Shown here piece after piece: positions 1 through 9,319 of a stretch of DNA of 64,000 bases; within the stretch, counting starts at the first letter, position 1; the number at the start of each line of letters is the position of its first letter. A model generated the notes under the pieces. The model did not search any database. It saw nothing but the letters and a program-made list of their open reading frames with translations, and was not told where the DNA came from. The stretch spans positions 3,286,001 through 3,350,000 of the forward strand of contig NZ_CP081848.1 in the NCBI RefSeq assembly GCF_018982885.2, written 5' to 3'. A program made the position numbers and the translations under genes. This DNA is from Polymorphobacter megasporae. GTDB taxonomy: Bacteria; Pseudomonadota; Alphaproteobacteria; Sphingomonadales; Sphingomonadaceae.

Positions 1-1183
<1,183 letters not shown>

Positions 1184-1214
1184 TCTGTCCTCCCCTGCTG
1201 CGTTCCGGTCGTCG

Positions 1215-2342
1215 TCAGGCTTCGGTCCCATGGCCCAGTGCAAGGTAATCAGCCGACTGCATTTCCTGCAAGCGCGACACCGTCCGCTCGAATTCGAACG
1301 CACCGTCGCCTGCCGGGTACAGTTCCCGCGGGGCCGCATCAGCGGCGATCAGCAGCTTGACGCGGTGTTCATACAACTCGTCGATCAGCGTGACGAAGCG
1401 TGCCGCCTCGTTGCGGTTTGCCGGTCCCATCACCGGCACGCCGACGAGGATCACCGTGTGGAACCGCCGCGCGACCGCGAGATGATCTGCCGCGCCGAGC
1501 GCCGCGCGGCACAGGCGGGTGAACGAGAATACCGCGACGCCCTTGATCGCCTTGGGCACGAACAATGTCCGCCCGCCGGGCACCGCGATCGTTTCCGATG
1601 GAACGCGGATCCGGTCCTCGACGGGGAAGTCGGTCAGGCGAAAGAAGGCGGCGCTGAGCGCGGCGGTCGCCTCGGGGCCGTTCGGGACGTAATAGGTCGG
1701 CGCGCCGCCGAGCCGGTCGAGGCGGTAATCGACCGGGCCGTTCAACGGCACGATGTCGAGCCGCTCCTCGAGCAGCGCGATGAACGGCAGGAAAAGCTGG
1801 CGGTTGAGGCCGTCCTTGTACAGGTCCGACGGTGGCCGGTTCGACGTCGCGACGATCGTCGTCCCCGCCTCGAACAATGCCGTGAACAGCCGCGACAGGA
1901 TCGCCGCGTCGGCGACGTCGCGGACCTGCATCTCGTCGAAGCACAGCAACCGCGCACTCGCCGCGACCGCCGCAGCGACGACCGGGATCGGGTCGTCGCC
2001 CGAATGCTGGCGATGGGTGTGGATCGCGGAGTGGACCTCGATCATGAACTCGTGGAAGTGAACACGGCGGCGCGGCTCGGTCGTCGCGTGCGCGAAGAAC
2101 AGGTCCATCAGCATCGACTTGCCGCGCCCGACCCCGCCCCACAGATAGATGCCGCGCAACGCCTCGGCCTTCGCCCCGAACAGCCGTCCGATCAGCCCGC
2201 GCTTCGGCTCGACCGCGAGCGCGCGGCGCAGGCGATACAGCTTTTCCGCCGCCGCCGCCTGATCGGGATCGGGCTGGAGTTCGCCCGCCGCAACCAGTTG
2301 CCGGTAAGCGGTGTTCAGCGCGCCCGCGGGGACGGCCGTCAC
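1215..2342 (-). CDS. zapE: Cell division protein ZapE (AFG1-like ATPase)
   Basis: P-loop ATPase of the AFG1/ZapE family, 375 residues. The Walker A motif GGVGRGKS is at residues 69-76 and Walker B LLCFDEM at about 132-138. Family phrases such as TSNRPPSDLYKDG and LPFIALLEERLD follow. In E. coli ZapE acts at the division ring, and in other organisms homologues handle respiratory-chain proteins, which fits its place next to sdh. The start is inferred to be GTG at 2342, because its first bases form a GTGA overlap with the stop of the upstream thioesterase gene. No ATG lies in this part of the frame without running deep into that gene. Confidence 0.93.
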   Translation of the reverse strand: MTAVPAGALNTAYRQLVAAGELQPDPDQAAAAEKLYRLRRALAVEPKRGLIGRLFGAKAEALRGIYLWGGVGRGKSMLMDLFFAHATTEPRRRVHFHEFMIEVHSAIHTHRQHSGDDPIPVVAAAVAASARLLCFDEMQVRDVADAAILSRLFTALFEAGTTIVATSNRPPSDLYKDGLNRQLFLPFIALLEERLDIVPLNGPVDYRLDRLGGAPTYYVPNGPEATAALSAAFFRLTDFPVEDRIRVPSETIAVPGGRTLFVPKAIKGVAVFSFTRLCRAALGAADHLAVARRFHTVILVGVPVMGPANRNEAARFVTLIDELYEHRVKLLIAADAAPRELYPAGDGAFEFERTVSRLQEMQSADYLALGHGTEA

Positions 2343-2794
2343 GATGCCGTCGGAACGACCGGACGCCGAGTGATCTTGCGCATCGTGCCGGTGAACGAAC
2401 AGACGTTGTCGCCGCCCTGCGTTACCAGCCCGCGGACGAAAAACATCTTGCCGGTTTCCTTGAGCACCTCGCCGTGCGCCTCGATCGGCTCGCCGACAAT
2501 ACCGGCGGTTAGGAAATCGGTCGCGCAACTCAACGTCACTGCCCCTTCCCCCTTCGAAAAGCGCGGGCGGATGATCGCGAACATCGCCATGTCGACGAAG
2601 GACATCAGGAAGCCGCCGTGGAGGAAACCATGGCCATTCGAGTGGCTGCGGTCGGTGTCCATCTTGGTCTCCACGCCGTTCGCGGTGACGCGGAAATACA
2701 TCTGGCCGAGGAGATCGTGGAAGCGCCCATCGGGCTTGCCGATCCACGGCACCCAGCCATCGGCGTCGGGGGCGGGGTAATTTGTTTCGCTCAT
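2339..2794 (-). CDS. PaaI-family hotdog thioesterase
   Basis: A 151-residue single-domain hotdog-fold acyl-CoA thioesterase. The family signature GFLHGGFLMSFVDMAM is at residues 57-72, with the HGG turn before the long central helix, and beta strands follow (VTLSCATDF, AHGEVLKETGKMFFVRG). The substrate cannot be read from the sequence; PaaI relatives hydrolyse aromatic or medium-chain acyl-CoAs. The ATG at 2794 gives the usual family length. Its TGA overlaps the GTG start of zapE, so the two are probably translationally coupled. Confidence 0.88.
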   Translation of the reverse strand: MSETNYPAPDADGWVPWIGKPDGRFHDLLGQMYFRVTANGVETKMDTDRSHSNGHGFLHGGFLMSFVDMAMFAIIRPRFSKGEGAVTLSCATDFLTAGIVGEPIEAHGEVLKETGKMFFVRGLVTQGGDNVCSFTGTMRKITRRPVVPTAS

Positions 2795-2847
2795 GCGGCG
2801 GTGGTTAGCGGGGGCTTGGCGGGTGAGCAAGCGGGGCCGCGGCAAAG

Positions 2848-2919
2848 CCGTGTCCTTCGTCGGACGAGTTCGGCGGCTTGATGCCGCCGCCTCGCCGCCC
2901 GGAGCCGCGCGAGTCAGCG
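2848..2919. repeat. Dispersed GC-rich repeat downstream of sdhB
   Basis: The stretch beginning TGTCCTTCGTCGGACGAGTT and running into CGGCGGCTTGATGCCGCC closely resembles the stretch at about 62340-62380, which lies in the same position downstream of gor. Both copies are followed by a GC-rich tail and then a hairpin before the stop codon of the minus-strand gene. The function is unknown; it could be a 3'-end or mobile repeat. Confidence 0.5.
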
Positions 2920-2959
2920 CCTAAGTCAATCTTCGCGAAAGTGCGAAGCTCGCCTTAGG
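2920..2959 (-). terminator. Structured 3' end after sdhB
   Basis: Two nested perfect stems: CCTAAG (2920-2925) with CTTAGG (2954-2959), and CTTCGC (2931-2936) with GCGAAG (2943-2948). They lie 8 bases beyond the sdhB stop on the minus strand. There is no clear U-tract, so this may be an RNA-stabilising 3' hairpin instead of a strong intrinsic terminator. Confidence 0.5.
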
Positions 2960-2967
2960 CTCGGCCG

Positions 2968-3753
2968 CTAAACGGCTCTCTCGACCATCATCTTCTTGAT
3001 CTCCGCGATCGCCTTTGCCGGGTTCAACCCCTTGGGGCAGACGTTGGCGCAGTTCATGATCGTATGGCAGCGGTACAGCCGGAACGGATCCTCAAGGGCA
3101 TCGAGCCGCTCGCCGGTCATCTCGTCGCGGCTATCGACCAGCCAGCGATACGCCTGCAACAGGATCGCCGGCCCGAGGAACTTGTCGCTGTTCCACCAAT
3201 AGCTCGGGCACGCGGTCGAGCAGCACGCGCACAGGATGCATTCGTAAAGCCCGTCGATCTTCGAGCGGTCCTCGACCGTCTGGATGCGCTCGCCGTCAGC
3301 GGGGGCGGGCGTAACGGTCTGGAGCCACGGCTTGATCGAGGCATATTGCGCGTAGAAGTGCTTGAAATCGGGGACGAGGTCCTTGACGACGTCCATGTGC
3401 GGCAGCGGCGTGATGCGGATCTCGCCCTTGATGTCCTCGATCGCCTGGGTGCACGCGAGCGTGTTGGTCCCATCGATGTTCATCGAGCACGATCCGCAGA
3501 TGCCCTCGCGGCACGACCGGCGGAAGGTCAGCGTCGGGTCGACCTCGGCCTTGATCCGGATCAGCGCGTCGAGGACCATCGGCCCGGTCGTATCGAGATC
3601 GAGCTCATAGGTGTCGTAGCGCGGGTTCGCCCCGTCGTCGGGGTTCCAGCGATAGATCTTGAACGCCTTGGTGTGCGTCGCCCCGGCGGGCGCAGGATAG
3701 CGCTTGCCGTCGTTGCGGATGCGCGAGTTCGTCGGAAGGGAAAATTCGGCCAT
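2968..3753 (-). CDS. sdhB: Succinate dehydrogenase iron-sulfur subunit
   Basis: The 261-residue iron-sulfur subunit of respiratory complex II, passing electrons from the SdhA flavin to quinone. The plant-type [2Fe-2S] ligands are Cys81, Cys86, Cys89 and Cys101 in [21 protein letters not shown]-like spacing. The C-terminal ferredoxin domain has [12 protein letters not shown] and [11 protein letters not shown] for the [4Fe-4S] and [3Fe-4S] clusters. ATG 3753 gives normal length. It does not directly follow sdhA: a toxin-antitoxin pair and an SDR gene on the opposite strand lie between. It must therefore use a promoter of its own in the 110-bp gap shared with brnT. Confidence 0.97.
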   Translation of the reverse strand: MAEFSLPTNSRIRNDGKRYPAPAGATHTKAFKIYRWNPDDGANPRYDTYELDLDTTGPMVLDALIRIKAEVDPTLTFRRSCREGICGSCSMNIDGTNTLACTQAIEDIKGEIRITPLPHMDVVKDLVPDFKHFYAQYASIKPWLQTVTPAPADGERIQTVEDRSKIDGLYECILCACCSTACPSYWWNSDKFLGPAILLQAYRWLVDSRDEMTGERLDALEDPFRLYRCHTIMNCANVCPKGLNPAKAIAEIKKMMVERAV

Positions 3754-3841
3754 GCTTCGGTCCTGTCTTGCCCGGCGGGCATAGGGGGTTGCGCGGCGAG
3801 GCTCAACCCGCATCTCGTCGCACCGCCGCTTGTGCGAAAAG

Positions 3842-3858
3842 GGTATAGATATTATACC
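3842..3858 (+). promoter_or_regulatory. Palindromic operator candidate of brnTA
   Basis: The perfect inverted repeat GGTATA-GATAT-TATACC ends five bases before the brnT start and overlaps a TATTAT sequence that could serve as a -10 element. BrnA-type antitoxins repress their own promoter through palindromes, so this is the likely autoregulatory site. It lies in the divergent gap and could also influence sdhB. Confidence 0.6.
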
Positions 3859-3863
3859 GTGAC

Positions 3864-4124
3864 GTGTTCGAATATGATCCTGCGAAAAGCGTGACCAACG
3901 CCGCGAAGCACGGGATCGATTTCGAGGAAGCGCAGGCGATCTGGAGCGACCAGAACCGCGTTGAGACCGGAGGTGCATTTCATGGCGACGAACAGCGAAG
4001 CCGCGTCATCGGCCAAATCGCAGGGAAATGCTGGACGGCGATCATCACCCGCCGCGGCGAACGCATCCGCCTCATCTCAGTCAGACGCGCCCGCGACGAC
4101 GAAGCCCGCTTCTATCTCGGTTGA
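3864..4124 (+). CDS. brnT: BrnT-type toxin of a type II toxin-antitoxin pair
   Basis: An 86-residue BrnT ribonuclease-like toxin. It shows the family pattern [22 protein letters not shown] near the start, [16 protein letters not shown] in the middle and the C-terminal [16 protein letters not shown] block that holds the conserved basic and acidic residues. BrnT toxins (RelE-like fold) cleave RNA and are neutralised by BrnA. It starts with GTG at 3864, directly after a palindromic operator. The last 143 bases are also read in another frame as the start of brnA. The pair interrupts the sdh operon and was probably inserted there. Confidence 0.9.
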   Translation: MFEYDPAKSVTNAAKHGIDFEEAQAIWSDQNRVETGGAFHGDEQRSRVIGQIAGKCWTAIITRRGERIRLISVRRARDDEARFYLG

Positions 4125-4338
4125 AGAGTTCGACCGGAAGTTCGACGACGGCGAAGACATCAGCGAATATCTCGACTTCACCACTACCCGCCGCCCCGGC
4201 CTCGACCCAAAGCGCGTCAACGTCGATTTCCCCTCATGGATGGTCTTCAGCCTCGATCGGGAGGCGAAAAAGCGCGGCGTGACGCGGCAGGCGCTGATCA
4301 AGATGTGGCTCGCGGACCGGCTCGAGGCGGCGAAATAG
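3982..4338 (+). CDS. brnA: BrnA-type antitoxin with an extended N-terminus
   Basis: The C-terminal half ([21 protein letters not shown], then [19 protein letters not shown] and [16 protein letters not shown]) is a typical BrnA antitoxin with a ribbon-helix-helix DNA-binding end. The ATG at 3982 is preceded eight bases upstream by a perfect GGAGG (3969-3973) and gives 118 residues. The first 40 or so are low-complexity, rich in Ala and Ser, and are encoded over the brnT 3' end in the +1 frame. No in-frame ATG lies nearer to the conserved part, so either this long overlap is real or a non-ATG start is used. Confidence 0.85.
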   Translation: MATNSEAASSAKSQGNAGRRSSPAAANASASSQSDAPATTKPASISVEEFDRKFDDGEDISEYLDFTTTRRPGLDPKRVNVDFPSWMVFSLDREAKKRGVTRQALIKMWLADRLEAAK

Positions 4339-4453
4339 CGCCGTTGCAAGCCGCCGGTTCTTTAGCACCTCCAAGCTAATCTGCGCCGCCGCTGCGGTTG
4401 TTCGCTTCGATGTGATTGCTACATCGATACGGCGACACAACGAAGGAAATACC

Positions 4454-5197
4454 ATGACCGATCGGCTTGCCGGCAAGACCGCCCTCGTCACCGGAGGATC
4501 GCGCGGCATTGGCGCGGCGATCGCGAAACGCCTCGCAGCCGACGGGGCCGATGTCGTCATCACCTTCGCCGGCAACCACGAAGCCGCCGCGGCGACCGTC
4601 GCGGCGATTACCGCATCGGGCCGCAAGGGCGAGGCGATCCAGGCCGACGGCGGCGATCCGGTCGCGGTCAAGGCGGCGGTCGAGCAGGCCGCAGCGACGC
4701 TCGGCGGCATCGACATCCTGATCCACAATGCCGGCACGTTCGAGGCCGCCCCCCTCGGTTCGACCGAAGACGCGAGCTACCGCAAGCAGTTTGGGCTCAA
4801 CGTCGACGGCGTCTATTTCGGTACGACCGCGGCGTTCCCGCACCTGCGCGACGGCGGCCGGATCATCATCATCGGCAGCGTCAACGGCCACACATCGCCC
4901 TTCCCCGGCGTCGCGGTCTATGGCGCGACCAAGGCGGCGGTCGCGGGCCTCGCCCGCGGCTGGGCGGTCGACCTCGCCCCGCGCAACATCCTCGTCAACG
5001 TCGTCCAGCCCGGCCCGATCGACACCGATCTCAACCCGGCGACCGGCGACTTCGCCACGCTGCTGACGTCACTGACGCCGCTCAAGCGCTACGGCACCGC
5101 CGAAGAAGTCGCCAACCTGACCGCGTTTCTCGCCAGCGACGAGTCGAGCTACATCACCGGCACGACGATCGACATCGACGGCGGCTTCTCGATCTGA
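4454..5197 (+). CDS. SDR-family NAD(P)-dependent oxidoreductase
   Basis: A 247-residue classical short-chain dehydrogenase. The cofactor motif TGGSRGIG is at residues 13-20, followed by NAG in LIHNAGTFE, a catalytic serine in IIGSVNGH, and the YxxxK pair in YGATK near residue 155. It closes with the usual ITGTTIDIDGGF. The substrate is not evident; the closest-looking families are 3-ketoacyl reductases and sugar or alcohol dehydrogenases. ATG 4454 follows GAAGGAA and starts right before the fold. It runs with brnTA and towards sdhA, and shares a terminator hairpin with sdhA. Confidence 0.9.
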   Translation: MTDRLAGKTALVTGGSRGIGAAIAKRLAADGADVVITFAGNHEAAAATVAAITASGRKGEAIQADGGDPVAVKAAVEQAAATLGGIDILIHNAGTFEAAPLGSTEDASYRKQFGLNVDGVYFGTTAAFPHLRDGGRIIIIGSVNGHTSPFPGVAVYGATKAAVAGLARGWAVDLAPRNILVNVVQPGPIDTDLNPATGDFATLLTSLTPLKRYGTAEEVANLTAFLASDESSYITGTTIDIDGGFSI

Positions 5198-5206
5198 CGA
5201 TGCTGG

Positions 5207-5231
5207 GGCGCGGGTTTAGTAAACCCGCGCC
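5207..5231. terminator. Bidirectional hairpin between the SDR gene and sdhA
   Basis: A perfect 11-bp stem, GGCGCGGGTTT / AAACCCGCGCC, with a 3-base loop. It lies between two converging genes and includes the stop codon and last codons of sdhA on the minus strand. The A and T bases at the top of the stem and the absence of a long U-tract make efficiency uncertain. Confidence 0.6.
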
Positions 5232-7003
5232 TTCGGCTTGATGTACGCAATCTCGTCGCTCAGCGTGTAGCTGTGCACCGGCCGCGTATCCAGCCGCACT
5301 CCGCCATCCCTGAACCAGCCGAGTGAGTGCTTCATCCAGCTGTCGTCGTCGCGCTTGGGGAAGTCCTCGTGCATGTGCGCGCCGCGGCTTTCGTGGCGGT
5401 TCGCGGCCATGTGCATCGTCAGGACGGCCTGGCCGATCATGTTGTCGAGTTCGAGCGTCTCGATCAGGTCGGTGTTGAACACCATACTGCGGTCGGCGAT
5501 GCCGATGTCGGCCATCTGCTGGTAGACCGCGTCGATCTTGCGCTGGCCTTCTTCAAGCACTTCCGACGTGCGGAACACGCCCGCGTTGGCCTGCATCGTC
5601 TTCTGCATCGCCAGCCGCACCGCCGCCGTCGGCGATCCGCCCTTGCTGAAGCGGTAGCCGTCTAGGCGGCCAAGCGCGAAGTCGGCGCTGTCCTTGGGCA
5701 GCGGGCTATGCGTCGTGAACGGCTTGATCGTCGCGCCGACGCGGTGCGCGGTGGCACGGCCGAAGACGACGAGGTCGATCAGGCTGTTCGAGCCCAAGCG
5801 GTTGGCGCCGTGCACCGAGACGCACGCCGCTTCGCCGACCGCGAACAGGCCGGGGACGACCGAGTCCGGGTCGCCGTCCTTCAGCGTGACAACTTCGCCG
5901 TGATAGTTCGTCGGGATGCCGCCCATGTTGTAATGGACCGTCGGGGTGACCGGGATCGGCTCCTTGGTGACGTCGACCCCGGCGAAGATCTTCGCGGTTT
6001 CGCTGATCCCGGGCAGGCGCTCGTGGAGGACCGCCGGGTCGATGTGGTTGAGGTGGAGGTTGATGTGATCGCCCTCGGCACCGACGCCGCGGCCTTCACG
6101 GATTTCCATCGCCATCGAACGGCTGACGACGTCGCGGCTGGCGAGGTCCTTCGCCGACGGAGCATAGCGCTCCATGAAGCGCTCACCCTGCGCATTGGTC
6201 AGGTAACCGCCCTCGCCGCGCGCGCCCTCGGTGATGAGGACCCCCGCGCCGTAGATGCCGGTCGGGTGGAACTGGACGAACTCCATGTCCTGCATCGGCA
6301 CGCCGGCACGGATCGCCATGCCGCCGCCGTCGCCGGTCGAGGTGTGCGCCGATGTCGCCGAGAAATAGCAGCGGCCATAGCCGCCGGTCGCCAGCACAAC
6401 GCTGTGCGAGCGGAAACGGTGGATGCTGCCGTCTTCCATGTTGAGCGCGATGACGCCCTTGCACTCGCCGTCGACCATGATCAGGTCGATCGCGAAATAC
6501 TCGATGTAGAAGTCGGTGTCGTGCTTGAGGCTCTGTTGATACAGCGCGTGGAGCATCGCGTGGCCGGTGCGGTCGGCAGCCGCGCAGGTGCGCTGTGCCG
6601 GGGGTCCGTCGCCCATGTTCTGCGTCATGCCGCCGAACGCGCGCTGGTAGATCTTGCCTTCCTCGGTCCGGCTGAACGGCACGCCGAAGTGTTCGAGCTC
6701 GTAGACCGCCTTGGGAGCTTCGCGGCACAGATATTCTATGGCGTCCTGGTCGCCGAGCCAGTCCGACCCCTTGACGGTGTCGTACATGTGCCACTGCCAG
6801 TGGTCGGGCCCCATGTTGCCGAGCGATGCGGCAATGCCGCCCTGCGCCGCGACGGTGTGCGACCGCGTCGGGAAGACCTTGGTGATGCACGCGACCTTGA
6901 GCCCGGTTTCGGCGATGCCCATCGCCGCGCGGAGGCCCGAGCCGCCTGCGCCGACGACGACCGCGTCGTAGGTGTGATCGATGATCTTATACGCTTCGGC
7001 CAT
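5216..7003 (-). CDS. sdhA: Succinate dehydrogenase flavoprotein subunit
   Basis: The 595-residue catalytic subunit of complex II, oxidising succinate to fumarate at the inner membrane. It has an N-terminal FAD loop [13 protein letters not shown] near residue 15 and the histidine of SHTVAAQGG (about 49) that carries the covalent FAD. The active-site stretches [13 protein letters not shown] and GGIPTNYHG are present, as is a C-terminal [15 protein letters not shown] block. Length and end match the family. It begins 3 bases upstream of the sdhD stop region and follows sdhC-sdhD; sdhB is displaced downstream. Confidence 0.98.
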   Translation of the reverse strand: MAEAYKIIDHTYDAVVVGAGGSGLRAAMGIAETGLKVACITKVFPTRSHTVAAQGGIAASLGNMGPDHWQWHMYDTVKGSDWLGDQDAIEYLCREAPKAVYELEHFGVPFSRTEEGKIYQRAFGGMTQNMGDGPPAQRTCAAADRTGHAMLHALYQQSLKHDTDFYIEYFAIDLIMVDGECKGVIALNMEDGSIHRFRSHSVVLATGGYGRCYFSATSAHTSTGDGGGMAIRAGVPMQDMEFVQFHPTGIYGAGVLITEGARGEGGYLTNAQGERFMERYAPSAKDLASRDVVSRSMAMEIREGRGVGAEGDHINLHLNHIDPAVLHERLPGISETAKIFAGVDVTKEPIPVTPTVHYNMGGIPTNYHGEVVTLKDGDPDSVVPGLFAVGEAACVSVHGANRLGSNSLIDLVVFGRATAHRVGATIKPFTTHSPLPKDSADFALGRLDGYRFSKGGSPTAAVRLAMQKTMQANAGVFRTSEVLEEGQRKIDAVYQQMADIGIADRSMVFNTDLIETLELDNMIGQAVLTMHMAANRHESRGAHMHEDFPKRDDDSWMKHSLGWFRDGGVRLDTRPVHSYTLSDEIAYIKPKARVY

Positions 7004-7006
7004 AAA

Positions 7007-7387
7007 CTACGCTCCTAGCGCGATCTTCAGCACCGCGAACACGGCCGCGGCCGCACCCCCGAGTGCGTAGAAATTAAGGGCCAGCAGCGCGAGCAGCTTG
7101 GTCCCTTCGTTGTGCAGATAGTCCTCGATGAATACCTGCACGCCCAACCTAAAATGATAGAAGACCGAAACGATGAGAAGGAGCATCGGTATCGCAGCGA
7201 CAGGCTGCCGCAGCCACAGCACCACACTGGCGTAATCGAGCCCCGGCATCCGGACGAGACTGATGACGAACCACAGCAGCAGCGCGATGTTGGCGATCGC
7301 AGTCACGCGCTGCTGCCACCAATGGCCGACGCCGCTTTTTGCTGCGCCGAGTCCGCGGACCCGGCCGATCTCGGTTCCCGTTCCCAT
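7007..7387 (-). CDS. sdhD: Succinate dehydrogenase membrane anchor subunit
   Basis: A 126-residue hydrophobic anchor subunit of complex II with three predicted membrane helices: around residues 27-46 (AIANIALLLWFVISLV), 62-82 (AAIPMLLLIVSVFYHFRLG) and 97-122. It also has the family phrase HFRLGVQVFIEDYLH, which includes the heme-proximal histidine and the quinone-site region. ATG 7387 lies two bases after the sdhC stop. The same frame is open far upstream, but that part runs across sdhC and is not protein-like. Confidence 0.94.
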   Translation of the reverse strand: MGTGTEIGRVRGLGAAKSGVGHWWQQRVTAIANIALLLWFVISLVRMPGLDYASVVLWLRQPVAAIPMLLLIVSVFYHFRLGVQVFIEDYLHNEGTKLLALLALNFYALGGAAAAVFAVLKIALGA

Positions 7388-7389
7388 TC

Positions 7390-7809
7390 TCAGATGCCCT
7401 TGGTGAAGTAGATCGCGGCCCAGGTCAGCAGGGTCAGAACGAGCGAGCCGACGATCGTCATGGTCGCGAAGGTCTGGCTGGTGTGGACCTCGAGCGCCGC
7501 GCCGGTGTCCATCACAAGGTGGCGGATACCGCTCATCATGTGCTGGAAGAACACCCACGTCAGCCCGACGCCGACGAGGATACCGAACCAGCCGGTCGCG
7601 ACGCCGTAGAAGGTCGCGTACGCCGCCGGGCCGGTCGCGGCGGCGACAAGCCACCACAGGAACAGCACGACCGCGCCGAACGCCATCGCATTGCCGGTCG
7701 CACGATGCAGGATCGACACCGTCATGTTGACCCGCCACCGCCAGATCGACAGGTGCGGGGAGAGCGGACGGCTGGGTCCGGGAGCGCGCGGGCGGGTGGC
7801 TGAGGCCAT
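7390..7809 (-). CDS. sdhC: Succinate dehydrogenase cytochrome b556 subunit
   Basis: A 139-residue SdhC. It begins with a proline-rich cytoplasmic tail and then the family signature RPLSPHLSIWRW. The segment SILHRATGNAM carries the SxxHRxTG motif, and HMMSGIRHLVMDTG carries the heme-ligand histidine region. Three membrane helices are evident. It is the first gene of sdhCDA on this strand. The ATG at 7809 is followed by a normal N-terminus, and a 62-bp gap precedes the next gene upstream. Confidence 0.95.
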   Translation of the reverse strand: MASATRPRAPGPSRPLSPHLSIWRWRVNMTVSILHRATGNAMAFGAVVLFLWWLVAAATGPAAYATFYGVATGWFGILVGVGLTWVFFQHMMSGIRHLVMDTGAALEVHTSQTFATMTIVGSLVLTLLTWAAIYFTKGI

Positions 7810-7871
7810 TAGTTCCTCGGGAGTCTTTGGATTGGCGACGGTTTAACCCCTTGGCGCGCGCGCGCAACCGT

Positions 7872-8339
7872 TCATCGCGGCGGTGCGGCAGCGGCGGTCC
7901 GGCGGAGGAAGGTCGAATAGCGCGGGTTGTCGACCGCGAGACGGGCAAGGTTCGCAGCGGTGAGGGCGGCGAGGAGGCAGGGGGTAGCGGGGGTGAGGGT
8001 GCCGTTGCGGAGGGCGGTGCAGACACACGCGCGGAGGTCGGCGGCCTCATCCCATTCTCCCTCGTCATCCCCCTCTTCCCTGTCATCCCCGCGCACGCGG
8101 GGACCCAATGTCGCGACAGTTGTGACCTTGGGTCCCCGCGTGCGCGGGGATGACAAGTTGATGGAGGCTAAAGCCGCCACCTCCGCCACATCCGGCCTCG
8201 CCACGAGCTCCCGCTCGACGATCGCCAGCGCATTCGCCGCGACCTTCGCATGAAACCCCTCGCGCCCCTCGATCTCGAGCCCGGCGATGAACTCGCGGAC
8301 CGCCGCGACCAGCTCGCGCGCACTCGGATGTCCCGCCAT
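7872..8339 (-). CDS. DUF6285 protein (LvaB-like) carrying an inserted repeat
   Basis: A 155-residue protein whose ends match the small DUF6285 family: PSARELVAAVREFIAGLEIEGREGFHA-type start, NALAIVEREL, and a C-terminus LTAANLARLAVDNPRYSTFLR. In Pseudomonas the relative LvaB supports the LvaA kinase in 4-hydroxyacyl-CoA breakdown. Residues 62-86 are not family sequence: they are the translation of a palindromic repeat (8082-8154) found elsewhere in intergenic DNA. The reading frame is kept, so the gene may still work with a longer loop. Its ATG overlaps the stop of the kinase gene (ATGA), indicating coupling. Confidence 0.8.
   Translation of the reverse strand: MAGHPSARELVAAVREFIAGLEIEGREGFHAKVAANALAIVERELVARPDVAEVAALASINLSSPRTRGPKVTTVATLGPRVRGDDREEGDDEGEWDEAADLRACVCTALRNGTLTPATPCLLAALTAANLARLAVDNPRYSTFLRRTAAAAPPR
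8082..8154. repeat. Palindromic repeat (GTCATCCCCGCG family) inside a gene
   Basis: A long hairpin-forming element with outer arms GTCATCCCCGCGCACGCGGG and its complement, and inner arms GGACCCAA / TTGGGTCC. Related copies are at 12039-12111 and 44553-44626, both intergenic. This copy lies in frame within the DUF6285 gene and encodes about 25 residues with SPRTRGP and GPRVRGDD as its two ends. Confidence 0.9.
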
Positions 8340-9319
8340 CAGATGCTCCCGTATTCGATCAGCCACAGCAGGTCGGCGGCGACCTCGGTCACCCGCCGCC
8401 CGATCGTCGCGCGCTCGACCGACCGCACCCGCCCCGACAGATGGTCGTCGGCAAGCTGGAGACACGACATCCCCCAGCGCAACGAGCCGTAGACCTCCCA
8501 GACATGCGCCTTCTCCGGGTAGACCGCGGCTCCCCCGGCGGCTTCGTATGCGGCGTACAGGTCGGCGCGCTCGCCGAACCCGCCGACCGGAAGCCGCCAC
8601 TGCCCGAAGCGCCACGCATTGACGCACAGCCAGCCGAGGTCGGCGTGGTGGTCGCCGAGATGCGCGAGTTCCCAGTCGAGCACCGCCGCCATCCCGCGCT
8701 CGTCGACGATAAAATTGCCGCTGCGGAAGTCGCCGTGACACACCACCCGCGCCGGGGCGTCGCCGATCCGCTCGCGCAACCAAGCGAAGGCGAGGTCGAA
8801 CGCCGGCTCGTCGACGCCGAAGCTGCGGTACAGCGCGAACATCGCCGCGCACTGTGCCGCCGCCGTGCCCCCGGCGAGCGGCAGGTGCGCGACGGCGTCG
8901 AGAGGGATCGCGTGGATGTGTGCGAGCGCGGCACCGCACTGCACTGTCATCGCCGCCCGCGCCGCCGCGAAGCCTTCGCCCTTGAGCCAGCGCGGCGCAA
9001 GGCTTTCCCCCTCGACCCGCGCCATGACGAAGCCGTCGCCGAGATTGTCGTCCGATGCGGCGATGGCGACGACCTCGGCGACGGGCACGCCGTGGTTTCC
9101 CGCGATCCGCTGCAGTTCGGCCTGGACCGATTTCGCCATGCCGATCTGGCCTTCGCCGCGCTGGAAGATCAGCGGCCAAGGTGCGCCGTTCCGCGTCGCC
9201 TCGACCGCGAAGGTTGCGGAGGACGCTCCGCCCGAAAGGGGGGTGACGCGCTCAACCGCCGCATCGTGCCCGGCGCGGCGGAGGAGAGCAGCGAGCGGTG
9301 CAGCGCGGTCAGCACGCAT
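8339..9319 (-). CDS. Phosphotransferase (APH-type), LvaA-like acyl-CoA kinase
   Basis: A 326-residue aminoglycoside-phosphotransferase-fold kinase. The N-lobe phrase LSGGASSATFAVEA is near residue 29. The catalytic loop VCHGDFRSGNF is near 195, and the metal-binding VLDWELAHLGDHHADLGW follows at about 213. This subfamily is the kinase half of human ACAD10/11 and of bacterial LvaA, which phosphorylate the 4-hydroxyl of acyl-CoAs. Its neighbours, an acyl-CoA dehydrogenase upstream and a DUF6285 protein downstream, support that role over antibiotic resistance. The ribosome-binding GGGGAAGA before ATG 9319 is supplied by the end of a palindromic element. Confidence 0.86.
   Translation of the reverse strand: MRADRAAPLAALLRRAGHDAAVERVTPLSGGASSATFAVEATRNGAPWPLIFQRGEGQIGMAKSVQAELQRIAGNHGVPVAEVVAIAASDDNLGDGFVMARVEGESLAPRWLKGEGFAAARAAMTVQCGAALAHIHAIPLDAVAHLPLAGGTAAAQCAAMFALYRSFGVDEPAFDLAFAWLRERIGDAPARVVCHGDFRSGNFIVDERGMAAVLDWELAHLGDHHADLGWLCVNAWRFGQWRLPVGGFGERADLYAAYEAAGGAAVYPEKAHVWEVYGSLRWGMSCLQLADDHLSGRVRSVERATIGRRVTEVAADLLWLIEYGSI

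Noticed and set aside
7388-8086. Long extension of sdhD upstream
   Set aside because: It covers sdhC in another frame and is Pro/Arg-rich; the true start is two bases after the sdhC stop.
8339-9319. Aminoglycoside resistance kinase
   Set aside because: The APH fold is shared, but the neighbours (acyl-CoA dehydrogenase, DUF6285) point to an LvaA-like metabolic kinase.
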